A stretch of DNA of 64,000 nucleotides from Gaeumannomyces sp. JS-464 (Eukaryota > Ascomycota > Sordariomycetes > Magnaporthales > Magnaporthaceae), in contig NGZR01000006.1 in assembly GCA_002197995.1 (NCBI GenBank), forward strand, positions 2,928,105 through 2,992,104, written 5' to 3'. The position numbers and the translations under genes are program-made. The notes beneath the pieces are model-generated. The model was not told the DNA's origin. It was given only the letters and a program-made list of their open reading frames with translations, and did not search any database. Each line of letters starts with the position of its first letter. Position 1 is the first letter of the stretch. This document shows positions 10,913-21,660 of this stretch, in pieces.

Positions 10913-13093
10913 GAGGCCCTTCCCGGGCACGCACCCTTTTTGCTCCCACACGCACTCCACCCCGATATCGGCGCGCATGGACTTTTCTATGGCGCACCCA
11001 TATAAACGAACATGGGCTTTAATGCAGGCAGGCGCTCGATCAAAAAAGGGGAAGTAAATAAAAGTTATCGCCAAATGCATTTTATTAGTAAAAAATAAAA
11101 ACCTGGTGTTAAACCTCCAAATTACACATAAAAAGTTAAAGGGCACGGCGTTAAGGCCGTTTATCTAGGGCTACAAAGGGGCTTAAAGGCTCGCAAAAGG
11201 ATTAAAAAAATCGCCAAAAGCCGGCGCAAGCGCTGGAAAAGGCGCGGAGGCCCTCCCGGCCGGCGTTAAAAGCAAAGGAGTGCCGAAAGTAAAAGCTGGA
11301 CTTTTGTTAGCCTTATTAGCCTCGTTACGTGCATCCAGGGAGGCACCCAGTTCATGTTAAAAGTAATCCCGCCTTGCGTTGGCCCGTATACCCGTGCGGG
11401 CGCGGGTGCGAGGCCCTGCCGCCGGCGCCTCGTTAAACGGGCCGGCGCTTAAAAGCCGGCCTTTCCTAACCCTAACCGGCTTTGTAACTCGCAGTAAAAG
11501 GTCGTGCGTAAAGCGACTACCCGGGTGCAGTTAAAAGCTATTTACGGCGGCGATTTGCAGGCTAAAAGCTTGCAAATCCCGGCGCTAAACCTTTTGCAGT
11601 GCAATAAGCTCGTAGGGGCAGGGCAGGCCGTATTACGCACGCGTAAAGTTAGTGCAAAGGCCGATATTTAGGCCGGCTAGGTGCTTGCGGGAGGGGAACG
11701 TTAATAAAGCACGGAGGTTAATTTGTTCGAGGAAATTAAGGCACCATAACAACGCTCGCAAAAGGAGGGCCCCTGCTTACGAACGGCTGGCGTAATCCCA
11801 CTTTACGCGCGGTGGGAAGCCCGTTGGCAGTCCTTAAAAGCCGCGATTTTATGCTCCGTTTGCAAGCGAGTTGCCTGTTTAACTTAGGCTAACGTTAATC
11901 GAAAAGAAAGGTCGTACGTTTTAAAGGATCCGTAATTCCCTTCGGCGCCGGCGGTATTAATTACGCCTTAATTAGGGTTGTATTTGGTATAATAACAAGC
12001 CTATTGCCGTTAAAAAAGCCAAACGGTTTGTTATAAATAGTTAATTAAACTTGTTTATTTAAAAAAAAACTTTTTTATAAGCTTATTTATAGCTTTTTTA
12101 TACGCTTAACGGTTTTTAGTATAAACGACGTGCTTTTAAAAGGTAAAAAAAGCCGGCCCGGGTATGGGAAACCTTGTTAAAGTCGTGTTAGTAAGCATTT
12201 AAACTTTAAGCAAACCAAATCCGTCGGTAACTGTTATTAAAAATACGTAAATCCTTTTTATTAACCTTATTAACCTCGCTTTTATTAGGGCCCGGCCCGG
12301 CCCTTAACTTTCGCCAGGCCTCGTTTTGGGAGTTTTAATTAAGCGATTTTTCGAGGGCTTTCGCGGCTGCAAATTTGCTCCATTTCTTTTTTATTTAAAG
12401 GATAACGTCGGCGTTTATATAATAAACGCAAAGCTGCATTTTTGCAAAGGGAAAACGGGCTTAAAAGCCGGTGCGCAAGCGGGAATTTAAATTCGTAAAG
12501 GCGATTTTAAAGGCGGGGATTTCGAAAGCCGATAAAAAATCGCGGAAAGCACCAAAAAGCTAAAAAAAAGTCGCTTTCGTTTCGTTATTTATTAGCTTTT
12601 AAAAAGCCGGTATCGTCGTGCGTTCGTTAGTTAGGATTATAACCGTTAAAAGGTGCATATTATTACGGTTCGTTTTATAAGTAACGTCGATTTAAAAGCA
12701 GTGCGGGTTAGCTCGAAAAAAAAGGACGGCTTTTTCGTATACCCAAATAACGCCGGCAAAAGTGGTAGTCGTTTTAAATTTCCCTAAAGGAAATTAAGCG
12801 GGTTAAAAGCTTTAAATACGACTTTCGGGTCGCTTAAAACCCGTATTAAAACCGCGGCAAATTTATATCCGTTAACCTCCGCTTTTTTATAAGCCGCCTT
12901 ATATTTATATAACGTTAGTAAGCTTTAAAGCACCGTAAGAAAACAAGCCCGGTAAAAGTCGAGTATCGATCGCGTGCGGACGGTAAAATTTTCGAATAAA
13001 AAGTGTAAAAACCTTTAATGCTTATTAGTAAAAGCTAAAGCTTGTTAGCGAACGGAAAGCTTTATTGCGTTAAAAGGGAAGCGACCGTGGCTT

Positions 13094-13364
13094 TTATTAG
13101 TGCATATAATGCACTAAGATATTAAAGTTATTAATTACGTCGTATGGCGTGATTTAGGGTTTATACTTACCTTGTAAGTGTTTCACTTACCTTGTAAGTA
13201 AAACGCTTACCCCGCACTTATTTATATATAAGTGCGGTATATATACAACTTTATTTATTTATATAAGGGCCTTTTTTCCCCTGCGCTAGTTATAGGAATT
13301 CCTAATGCTAAGCATGCTTTTAATACAATCCTTTTCCTTATATTACTTTTAGCATTAATCCTAA
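13094..13364. mobile_element. Small hairpin-rich inserted element (about 270 bp), MITE-like
   Basis: This segment is absent from TIR copy 2 at the equivalent position (around 43895-43905). It begins with a 9-bp inverted repeat (TTAGTGCAT, 3-bp spacer, ATGCACTAA), contains repeated CTTACCTTGTAAG blocks near 13170-13200, and has a perfect 10-bp-arm palindrome at 13212-13237 (CCGCACTTAT...ATAAGTGCGG). The chromovirus is inserted at its right edge, with only a few bases of it left after 20831. A degraded duplication of the ancestral GGCCTTAG-like site flanks the whole insertion. Confidence 0.5.
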
Positions 13365-13810
13365 TGTTATAATTAAAGGTTTACTCCTAAAGTAAAGCAC
13401 TTTAGGGGTGGAAAGGATAGTATCGCCGGTTTGGTTAACAAGGGGAACACGTAACTTAAAAGGACAATTTAATTGCTTGCCTTAAAGGATGCTTAGGAGC
13501 TAACTTAAGTTAACTAATGCTAAAGCCTTAATTAAAACTACTTAAAACAGTAGGAAATCCATCCTTTATATACACGCTGCCTTTTGCCATATGTTAGGTC
13601 GGATTTATAGCTTTACTACAAATCCATAAATCCCTTTTGGATTTATTACTTTGTTACAAATCCACAAATCCCTTTTGGATTTATTGCTTTACTACAAATC
13701 CACAAATCCCTTTTAGTTTACGTAACTTTACGTAACCGGGGCGGGGCGAAGCACCACTTTAAAGCCCCCTTTTACTTTGTTATTTTGGGGCTTACATACT
13801 GGTCGTAACA
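13365..13810 (-). repeat. 3' LTR of the chromovirus (left copy)
   Basis: 446 bp, TGTTATAATTA...GGTCGTAACA. It is near-identical to 20385-20831 apart from transitions. It contains three tandem copies of an element resembling CAAATCCACAAATCCCTTTT at about 13618-13715. Confidence 0.95.
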
Positions 13811-13924
13811 TTAGGTTTCCCCTTTTAAGCCAAATCCTTTTAGCCACGTTTTATCGCCCCGCTTTTTATTAGTAGTAAGTACTTTCCTTTTTTACCATTT
13901 CCCATCCCTTTTTATTTTAACAAA

Positions 13925-14398
13925 ATGTCCGGTCGGGTGCGAAAACGTCCTTTTACAAAAAAAACCGTTAGTCGTAAGGAGCTTTTAGCGATTGTTTTCC
14001 TTAACTGCTACGAAATGCTTTCCTATTCGTACTATTACGAGGTTTTAAAGCGTAAAAGGTGTAAAGCCTCCCTTTAAAACTCGTTTCGGTGCGTGGAATG
14101 TTTTCGGATTAACCGCTCGGGGTGCGACATCCTAAAGCCTTTTCCCTTTAAATTTCGAAACATCGTCGTTTAACACTTTAAACTTAAAGCTAAGTTAAAA
14201 AAGGCGGAGGAGAAAGTCCTCCGTTTTCGAAAACAAAAACGAATGTGGCTGGAAAAGATAATGCGCGCGGTACGTCGCGGCATTAACTCGGTGGAAAAGT
14301 TGGAGCGTATCGAGCGGGAGGAGGCCGACCAGGCGGCCCGCTAGGCTGCCTCGCTTTTCGAGCCCTTTATGGCTCCTTCCGTTCCTTTCGGCTGGTAA
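13925..14398 (+). pseudogene. Antisense accessory ORF in the chromovirus (Cys-rich plus coiled coil)
   Basis: On the strand opposite to gag-pol, ATG 13925 opens a 157-codon frame broken only by three stops (TAA 14075-14077, TAA 14171-14173, TAG 14342-14344). All three are explained by CAA/CAG to TAA/TAG. The N-terminal half has spaced cysteines (NCYEM, KRCKAS, RCVECFR, SGCD), perhaps a zinc-binding module. The C-terminal half is a charged coiled coil (KLKKAEEKVLRFRKQKRMWL, then NSVEKLERIEREEADQAA). It lies between the 3' LTR and the chromodomain end of pol. This stretch is less AT-rich than the pol region. Similar short hypothetical proteins occur near fungal transposons, to my recollection; no function is known. 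Confidence 0.65.
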
Positions 14399-14479
14399 GT
14401 GCCCGGGGTTAATCCTAACCTAAACCTGCTTGCCCTTTTTAACCAGGGTAAGTTGTAACTTTTTTTAACAATTTCCTTA

Positions 14480-14549
14480 GGTTTTATGGCGCATTAGGCG
14501 TGGCTTTAATCTTTTTGCCGAGGTTTCGGGTTCGAATCCCGGCACGACC
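14480..14549 (+). pseudogene. tRNA-like relic
   Basis: It has a D-arm-like TGGCGCATTAGGC and a perfect T-arm (TCGGGTTCGAATCCCGG). The 3' acceptor strand CACGACC faces a mutated 5' strand GGTTTTA, where GGTCGTG is expected. Some of the mismatches are C-to-T or G-to-A. The anticodon cannot be assigned safely. Confidence 0.5.
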
Positions 14550-14556
14550 GTAAAGG

Positions 14557-14622
14557 TCGACGAGTTTTCGGGCTTGCCCCGAAGCTCGTCGAATTTCCAC
14601 TTTCTTTTTTTTTTTTTTTTTT
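14557..14622 (+). other. Strong stem-loop followed by T18
   Basis: Positions 14557-14592 form a stem with 8-bp outer arms TCGACGAG/CTCGTCGA and an inner TTCGGG/CCCGAA helix. A run of 18 T follows at 14605-14622. Placed just after a tRNA-like sequence, it could be the 3' end of a former Pol III transcript; this is inference. Confidence 0.55.
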
Positions 14623-14693
14623 GCTAACCGTTCGGTGCAAACTTTTTTGCCCTATTTGGTTTTAGTAAACACACCTTTTTTTTAACCAGTGGT

Positions 14694-14753
14694 ATAGTGG
14701 TAACATTTCCTACCTTTTAGCCGGAGGTCCTAAGTTCGATTCCTAGCTAGGTT
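14694..14753 (+). pseudogene. Second tRNA-like relic, perhaps Lys(TTT), with T8 terminator
   Basis: A-box-like GTGGTATAGTGGTAAC and B-box-like AGTTCGATTCC are correctly spaced. The anticodon loop reads CTTTTAG, giving anticodon TTT if intact. The anticodon stem and acceptor have mismatches. A run of eight T follows at 14758-14765, as at Pol III terminators. Confidence 0.45.
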
Positions 14754-14839
14754 AGGGTTTTTTTTGCCACGACCGTTTATACGCACGGGGTACGGCCGGC
14801 GTGTGTATAAACGGCTGCGGTAGGCGGCCCGCCTTTTTG

Positions 14840-17800
14840 CCTTTGTTAACTTTCGTTTAAAAGTTTTTGCTAATACTTTTATAAAACCTCCTGGCAATTT
14901 TCGAAATTAGTTCCTTTTTCCCACGTGTTTTTTTCGTAGTTATACCTTTTCCATTTAACCAAATACTTTTTAAACTTATGTTTTAGCTTATAATTTAGGA
15001 TTTTTTCGATTTCGTACTTTTATTTTAGGTTAATTTCTATTAATTCGTTGCTTTTAAAGCTTAATGGCGTTAGTTTAAATAGGGAAATATAAAAACCGGG
15101 TAGGATTTTATGGTTAGTGGTAGTTAAAGTTTATAATTTACGTCCGAAACCTTTTTTAATACCTTAAACGGTTCCAGTTTTTTATGGTTTAACTTATCGC
15201 TCGGTCGTTTCGTTTTAATATTCCGTCGAAAAAGATAAACGCTATTCCCCTTTTTAAAGGTCGGTTTTTCGATCCTTTTTTTATTTGCTTAAGTAATTAT
15301 GCGGTGCCGTAGCTTTTTTAGCTTTGCTTAAAGGTGTTTATATAGTTTAATAAGCTTCGTTATTTATATTTCCGCTATTAGGGCATGTTTTCCTGCCTTG
15401 GGTTTTTTATACGCTGTAAGCGTAAACTTATAATTCGCATAAAACGGTGTAATTCTTATGCTTTTATAAATTAAGCTGTTATAAGCGAATTAAGCTATAA
15501 GGAATAGTTGTACTTAATCGTTTTGTTTATAATTAACGTAATAACGTAAATACTGCTTTATGGTTTAATTCGTCCGCTTCGTTTATCCATTTGTTTAAAA
15601 GTGGTAGGTTATAAACAAAAAGTGCTTTGCTTTTAACTTGCTTATAAACCTTTTTTAAAACTTGCTTATAAACAGTTTGTTTTTATTCGTAATTAGGCGG
15701 TTTAGCGTGCCGTATTCCGCTATTACGTGTTTAATAAAAACGTACGCTAGTTTTATAGCGTCGCTGCTTTTTTTATATGGTAAAAATAAGGCGTATTTAG
15801 TAAGCCTATCCATTATTACTAATACATTGTCGTACTTTACTCCGGTTATCGGTTTTTTGGATTGGGGAAGTTTAATAACGAAATTTATAGTAACTTTTTG
15901 CCATACCTCGCTCGGCGCTAGCAAAGGTTGCAAAAGCTTATAAGGTTTATATTTGCTAGCTTTGTTTTTAGCGCAGCTTTCGCAATTTTTTATCGCGTTT
16001 TGTACTTTAGCTCGAGTTTTTGCGAACCCGTAATGTTATTATAACCGTTTCCACGTTTTGGTTACGCTTTAATGGTTATATGCTAGTTGGTTATAAATTT
16101 GTTGGATTTTTTTTAAAGTTTAAACTTTTCCTTATCGGACCGTTTTAGCGAAAATCTTTTATACCGGGATTAAAAATCCGTTTGGTTTTTTTGCTAAAAT
16201 TACTTGTGTTTTTTTAAGTACTGCAACTTAATGGTTCGGTCGTTAGCTTAAAGCGTCCGCCCGGCCGTTTTCCAACCTTTTCCAGTACTTAATCCGGACG
16301 TCGTAATTTTGTAAAAACTCGCTTTAACGGATTTGCCGTTTATTTAAGTTTTTGCTTGTAGTAAAGTGCGTTAGGTTTTTATAATTTATATATATTATAA
16401 CTTAATGCTTTGCTTTACAAAAGTGTAGCCGCCACTTTTTAAATGCTCGAATTATCGCTAAAAGTTTTTTATCGTAAATTTGGTAATTTAACTTAAGTTT
16501 ATTTAACTTTTGCGAGAAAAACGCGCAGGGGTGCAACCGCTTTTAATCGTTTCGCTGTTCGAGTTAACCGCTAATCGCGTAATTCGACGCGTCGGTTTTA
16601 ACTTCGAAAGGTTTTTTTAGGTTTGGGAGTGTTAACACTGGTTTTTTTAATACGGCGTCCCGTAATTATTCGAAAGCTTTTTATTTTTGCCTTCCCTAAT
16701 GGAATTGGTGGTCGTTTTTAATAAAGTTCGTAAATGGTATAGCGATTTTGCTATAATTACGGATAAACCGTTTATAAAAGTTTAAAAACCTTAAAAACCC
16801 TCGTATTTCCGTAACGTTTTTAAGTATAAGCCATTCCTTAATTTCCTTAACTTTTTTAGGGTTTATGTAAACCTATCCGGGTATAATTATAAACCTTAAA
16901 AAAGCGACTTTTTACGAATGCCATTCGCATTTTTTTAGCTTAACGAGGAGCTTTGCGTTAAGCAGCTTTTGGAGCACTTTATATACGTGCTATTTGTGCT
17001 TTTCCATCGTTTCCGAAAAAATTAGGATATTATTTAAGTACGCGAAAATAAAAATGTCGAGGTATTCGCGTAATATATAATTAATTATCCTTTAAAACGT
17101 GGTTAATGCGTTAATAAGCCCGAAGGTTATTATTAAAAACTCGTAGCATTTAAGCTTTATTTTAAAAGCCGTAAGCCACTTTTAACCCTTTTTAATCCGT
17201 ATTAAATTGTAAGCTTTCCGTAAGTTTAAAGCCGTAAAGTACTAAGCTTTGCCGAGCTTATCGCGCAGTTCGTTAATAAAAAGCAAAAAATACCGATCTT
17301 TTATCGTAACCTCGTTTAACGGGCGGTAATCGATGCATATTCGTTCCGTCCCGTTTTTTTTCCTTTTTTATAAGATCCCGTATCCTATTAAAAAATCGAA
17401 GGGTTTAATATGTCCCTTTCGTAAGTTTTTTTCCAGTTGTTTTTTTAGCACCTTTTATTGCCGAGGGTTAAGCTAATACAGTTTTTAGTATTTAAACTGC
17501 GTTTTTGGCTTAAATTTAATTTTTAAATCGAACGGTTTATATTCGGGAAGCACCGTTTTTAGGTTTTTCCGGAACAGTTTTTCGTATTTGTGGTATTTTT
17601 TCGGAACATTCGCGAGCCGTTTTTTAATATTAGTTGGATTGTTTTAATCGTTTTCCGCTTTAAATAATCGCGTACTCGTTAATGCTAAATGCAAAAGTGG
17701 ATTGCCAAATCCTATTACCGTTATAACCTCTTTTCGTTGCTTTTTATGCTTACGGTTTAAAATTCGTAACTAGTAAACCGTTTTAATTACTCGTAGCTTT

Positions 17801-20167
17801 TCCTATTAAACCTAGCCGGTGGCCCAATTTATCCATAAGTTATTTTTCCTAAACTAAGGGATTTCGAAAATCACGTTTCCTTCCCTTATATTTAACTTAT
17901 CCAATATAATAGTAACGTTTTCCCCGTTTCGGGTACGTAATGTTACTAGCTGTATTTTTCGGTTAATTTATCCCTTATTATAAGCGATAGGTATTCCTTC
18001 GACCGTTTTTAATTAATACGGTTGGCGTTTTTAATTTATAAGGATACTATACCGTTTAACCGCTTATAGCGATACGTAATCGCTTTATGCTCCGCAATCG
18101 ATTATTACCTTAACTTTTTTTTTTAACATTTCATTCGGAATGTTAATAAGTTATACGGTTAATTTAATTTTGCTATCGCGAGGGTTTTTATCGGTTTTTT
18201 TTCTTTTTTCCCACTCCGTGCCCTTCGTTCGGGTAGTTCGCTTAGTTTTTTAATAGGGGAAACGAGTACCGTACGTTTATCCTTTTATTTGGGTCGAACG
18301 GGATATACGCTCGCGCGATCCCCTAATACTAGGCCTTCGCCTTTTATGCCATATGTTTTTTGCATTCCGCAATTTTACACTTTTCCTAATCGAGCGTTTT
18401 GGTAACGTATAGCATTAAGTACCGCTCGCTGGGCTTAAAAACTGCGGTAAACCTGCCGACCCGGGCTGGTTCCCACCGTGGCAATTGGAATGCCAAACGG
18501 GGCTTAACTTTTAGCTCGCTTTTTAACCTCCGTGGAAAGAAATCGTGTTTAAGCTTAAGTTGTAAGTGGAATTTGCACTTTCCGTGGATACATTTTGCTT
18601 AAAAAAGGTACAAATGTCCAGGGTGTTCCATATTAATGCTAGGGTGGTCCTCGGGTTTTAGCGCAGTTTGTTCCGGTTTGCTAACGTTATCGAACCGGTA
18701 GCTAGCATACTTAACTTCCTGTTAATCGTTAAACCACGACAGGGGTTAACCGTTATTTCCGTTCGTTAAAGTAGCGTAACATAACGGGCTATTTGGGTAT
18801 TTTGGGACTTTAACGTTTTAAAAACATACCGAGATATCGAAAGGCGTAAAAGCGTGCTAGTCCTTCCAGTTTGCTTGCTTTTCGCGGATTATAAGTACGG
18901 AGGTTTCGCCGCTCGGGCTTTCCGCTCGTTTTTAAAACTCGGCCGTTTCGAAGTTTTAACCACCTCGGTCCATTTTAGCGTCGGTGTCGGAGTTTTTCGA
19001 CTTTCGAAAAAGGTGTGTTTAACTTAAGGGTTTTTTTCGGGCTTTTCCTTCCTCCGCGTTATTTGCTAAAATTGCTTCTTTTTAAATCCCGCGAAAGGCG
19101 GTATCGTTTTCCCCTTCCGAGTTTTCGGGTCCGGAAATAATCCGCTGTTTTCCCTCGCTGTCGTACTCGAGCCTTATAGTTTTAAGCATGCAAATGCTTC
19201 GAAGCTTCCGAGGATACCATCCGGTAACCTTTTTATCGAATTAATGTGTGGCATATAATTCGTCGTAGTAATACGTCCAATTAAACGCCATTTTAAAGCA
19301 TAATCCTTTTTATATTAAGCTTTTTTGCGTTCGTTAAAGGTTCGCTACCTGGCGGTTATTATCCCGTTAAAAGCAATTAACTTTTATGTGGCCAATTTGG
19401 CCGCATTTAAAACATTTCCCGTCCTTCGGGTTTTATTTTTGCTTTTTTTACTGCCCTTATTACTAGTAAACGGCTCCCGCACTAAGGTTTATAAAGTTTA
19501 AATGCGTCCCGTAAGCCGTAATAGGTTACTATTTAGCCTTTTTCTAATTAGCTTTGTTATTTTATGCCGCACTTTTGGAACTATGTCCTTTTTTTTTTTG
19601 TTATTATTCGTACAGTTTATCGTTAATGCGGACCGCGTTTTTAACGTAATTCGTAAAAAACTCCGGGCGATCCTGTTTTGCGAGTTTATTTTTTACGTTT
19701 TCGCGTAATCCGTTATAAAAGTGCAGTATTAACGTAGCGTTATTCCAATCGAGCTTAATGCTAATCCGTTAAAAGTCCGTTGCGTATTTGGTTATAAGCC
19801 TTCGCTGTTTAAAAGCCAGCAAATCTTTTTCGGCAACTCGGGTTTCGTCGATTATACCGAACACTTTTCCGACCTTTTTTTCGAAGGTTTCGAAATTGGC
19901 GAAAATAAGTTTAATAGCTTTTTGGTTATTTTTATACCTTTTAAAATAGTCGCTTTAGGTCGGCTGGAACCATTTTTTCACTTTGCCGTTTAACTTGGTA
20001 GCAGCGTAAGCGATTTTTTGTTTTTCGTTTACGAACTGTTATTCGTAAAATTTAAAGTAGCTTTTGCATTCGGTAAGGAACGTTTTAAGCTTACCGTCTT
20101 CCCTTTCGTAAAAGTCCGGGGACGGAAACTTGTACGTTTTAACCGTAATGGGCGTTTTAAAGGACAT
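14840..20167 (-). pseudogene. Chromovirus gag-pol (Gag, RT, RNase H, integrase, chromodomain)
   Basis: On the minus strand Gag begins near 20167 (MSFKTPITVKTYKFPSPDFY); an in-frame extension further upstream is possible. A CCHC knuckle CFKCGQIGHIKVNC lies near 19375-19420. Reverse transcriptase shows IDYRPLNEVTIKDRY near 17290-17350, a mutated FGLINALTTF, and YLNNILIFS near 17027-17065 where YLDDILIFS is expected. RNase H shows [20 protein letters not shown] near 16450. Integrase is open at 15655-15933 (VIMDRLTKYALFLPY). A chromodomain (YLVKWKRYNYEKNTWEKGTN) lies near 14900-14975. Many stops, nearly all TAA or TAG, and D-to-N changes fit RIP. No active protein is possible. Confidence 0.9.
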
Positions 20168-20384
20168 TAACTTTATAGTAAGTTGTTTTATTTCGGCTTA
20201 GCTTTTGGCGATTTCGTCCGATATAAGTTTAAAAAGGCTGGCCGTGTTAGCGGCTTTATCGAGGTTGTATTTAATACCGTTAAGGGTAAAAACCGTAATC
20301 TTTTCCTTTTTAGGCTTTTTGCTATTGCTAATTATGGCTATATTATCCTCCTTCCGACGAGGTATTAAATAGGATTAGTTAAAA

Positions 20385-20831
20385 TGTTACAATTAGGGGT
20401 TTGCTTTTAAAGTAGGGCATTTCGGGGGTGGAAAGGATAGTATCGCCGGTTTGGTTAATAAGGGGAACACGTAACTTAAAAGGATAATTTAATTGCTTAC
20501 TTTAAGGGATGTTTGGGAGCTAACTTAAGTTAATTAATGCCGAAGCCTTAGTTAAAGCTATTTAAAACAGTAGGAAATCCATCCTTTATATATACGCTGC
20601 CTTTTGCCATGTGTTGGGTTGGATTTATAGCTTTGCTATAAATCCACAAATCCCTTTTAAATTTATTACTTTGTTATAAATCCATAAATCCTTTTTGGAT
20701 TTATTGCTTTGTTATAAATCTATAAATCCCTTTTAGTTTACGTAATTCCACGTAACCGGGGCGGGGCGAAGCACCATTTTAAGGCCCCCTTTTACCTTGC
20801 TATTTTAGGGGCTTGCATGCTGGTCGTAACA
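20385..20831 (-). repeat. 5' LTR of the chromovirus (right copy)
   Basis: 447 bp, TGTTACAATTA...GGTCGTAACA. It differs from the left LTR by scattered transitions, so insertion age cannot be read from divergence because RIP inflates it. Confidence 0.95.
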
Positions 20832-21433
20832 CTTAACAGCTTTAATAGGTAAAACTCGTTATTTTGGCGTTTTAAAAGCCTCCGTTAGCTTTAAAGCGTT
20901 GCATAACAAAGCCGTACGTGCAGTTGGATATTTGGAAAGTGCTTATACGCAAACGGAGGGCCCGAAAAGCCCGCGGCCGTGGCTGGAAAAAGCACCCGGC
21001 CTTAAGCTTTTTAAAGCTTTAAAAGTTGGATTGCGATCGCACGGTTGTTATTTGGATCCCCTCGGCGTCGAAATAAGCGCTTATAACTTGCATAAAGGCC
21101 TCGTAAGTAGGGTAAAAGGTTAAAAGGACCCTTACGGGGTTAGCGGTTTAAAAAAAGCCGTCCTAATCCGTTAAAAAAGGTTATACCCTTGTTAAAAGCC
21201 GGTTTAACCTTGGCGGGAATCGAACCCGCGGCTTTGTCGTCGTTATCGCTCGAAATCGTAATTATTTCGTTTATAGTAACGGTTATTAAAAAATGGATTA
21301 AAAATGGCACCAAATTTAATCTGCAAGCAAAATTACGTGGGTTGCGAAACCGGAAGCCACAGGCATTGCACGGGCCAAAAGTGGGGCGGAGTGCGTGTGG
21401 GAGCAAAAAAGGTGCGTGCTTAAAAAGGGCTTT

Positions 21434-21605
21434 TTTAACTAGGGCTTTAACATTAGTTAACCTAAGTTAGCTCCTAAACATCTCCTAAAGCAAGCAATTA
21501 AAAGTTACCTTTTAATTACGTGTTCACCCTGTGCCCCGACCAGCGCTACTGTCCAAAACCACCCCTAAAGCGTCCTACTTTAAAAGCAAGCCCCTAATTG
21601 TAACA
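21434..21605 (+). repeat. Truncated LTR of the same chromovirus family, opposite orientation, little RIP
   Basis: The sequence from GGGCTTTAACATTAGTTAAC to the terminal TAACA at 21605 is the reverse complement of about the first 180 bases of the 13365 LTR (landmarks AAGTTAGCTCCTAA, GCAAGCAATTAA, ACGTGTTC, CCACCCCTAAAG). It is much more GC-rich than the other two LTRs (for example GTGCCCCGACCAGCGCTACT). Its left edge coincides with the end of TIR copy 1, which suggests the TIR element jumped into this LTR. The missing LTR part was not recognised on the far side at 10.9 kb. Confidence 0.8.
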
Positions 21606-21660
21606 CCGACTCATCATGTACCGTTTCCGCCTTTTACTTGCATTACCGTCCCATTTCACA

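Larger units (their letters stand above)
13365..20831 (-). mobile_element. Ty3/gypsy chromovirus LTR retrotransposon, full length, RIP-inactivated
   Basis: Two 446/447-bp LTRs bound the element. Both begin TGTTA and end TAACA, and the flanking 5-bp duplications CCTAA (13360-13364) and CTTAA (20832-20836) differ by one C-to-T. The coding strand is minus, so the right LTR is the 5' LTR. Gag, reverse transcriptase, RNase H, integrase and a chromodomain can be read in order. The element also carries an antisense ORF and tRNA-like pieces between the chromodomain and the left (3') LTR. Confidence 0.95.
10913..21433. mobile_element. TIR DNA transposon, copy 1 (heavily RIPped, with nested insertions)
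   Basis: The left end starts GAGGCCCTTCCCGGGCACGC and the right end is its mutated inverse. The internal sequence aligns along its length with the element at 41815-44489, differing almost only by C-to-T and G-to-A. Compared with copy 2 it has about 100 extra bases near 11155-11262. It is interrupted at about 13094 by a small element and, inside that, a chromovirus; the sequence resumes near 20838 (GTAAAACTCGTTATTTTGGC, also present near 43913). The flanks TTTAATAA (10905-10912) and TTTAACTA (21434-21441) match at 6 of 8 positions, a degraded 8-bp duplication. No transposase is recognisable. The 8-bp duplication suggests a hAT-like mechanism, by inference only. Confidence 0.85.

Noticed and set aside
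13618..13715. Three repeats of about 50 bp with CAAATCCACAAATCCC, considered as a CRISPR-like array
   Set aside because: They lie inside an LTR, are present in both LTRs, and have no unique spacers; the organism is a fungus.
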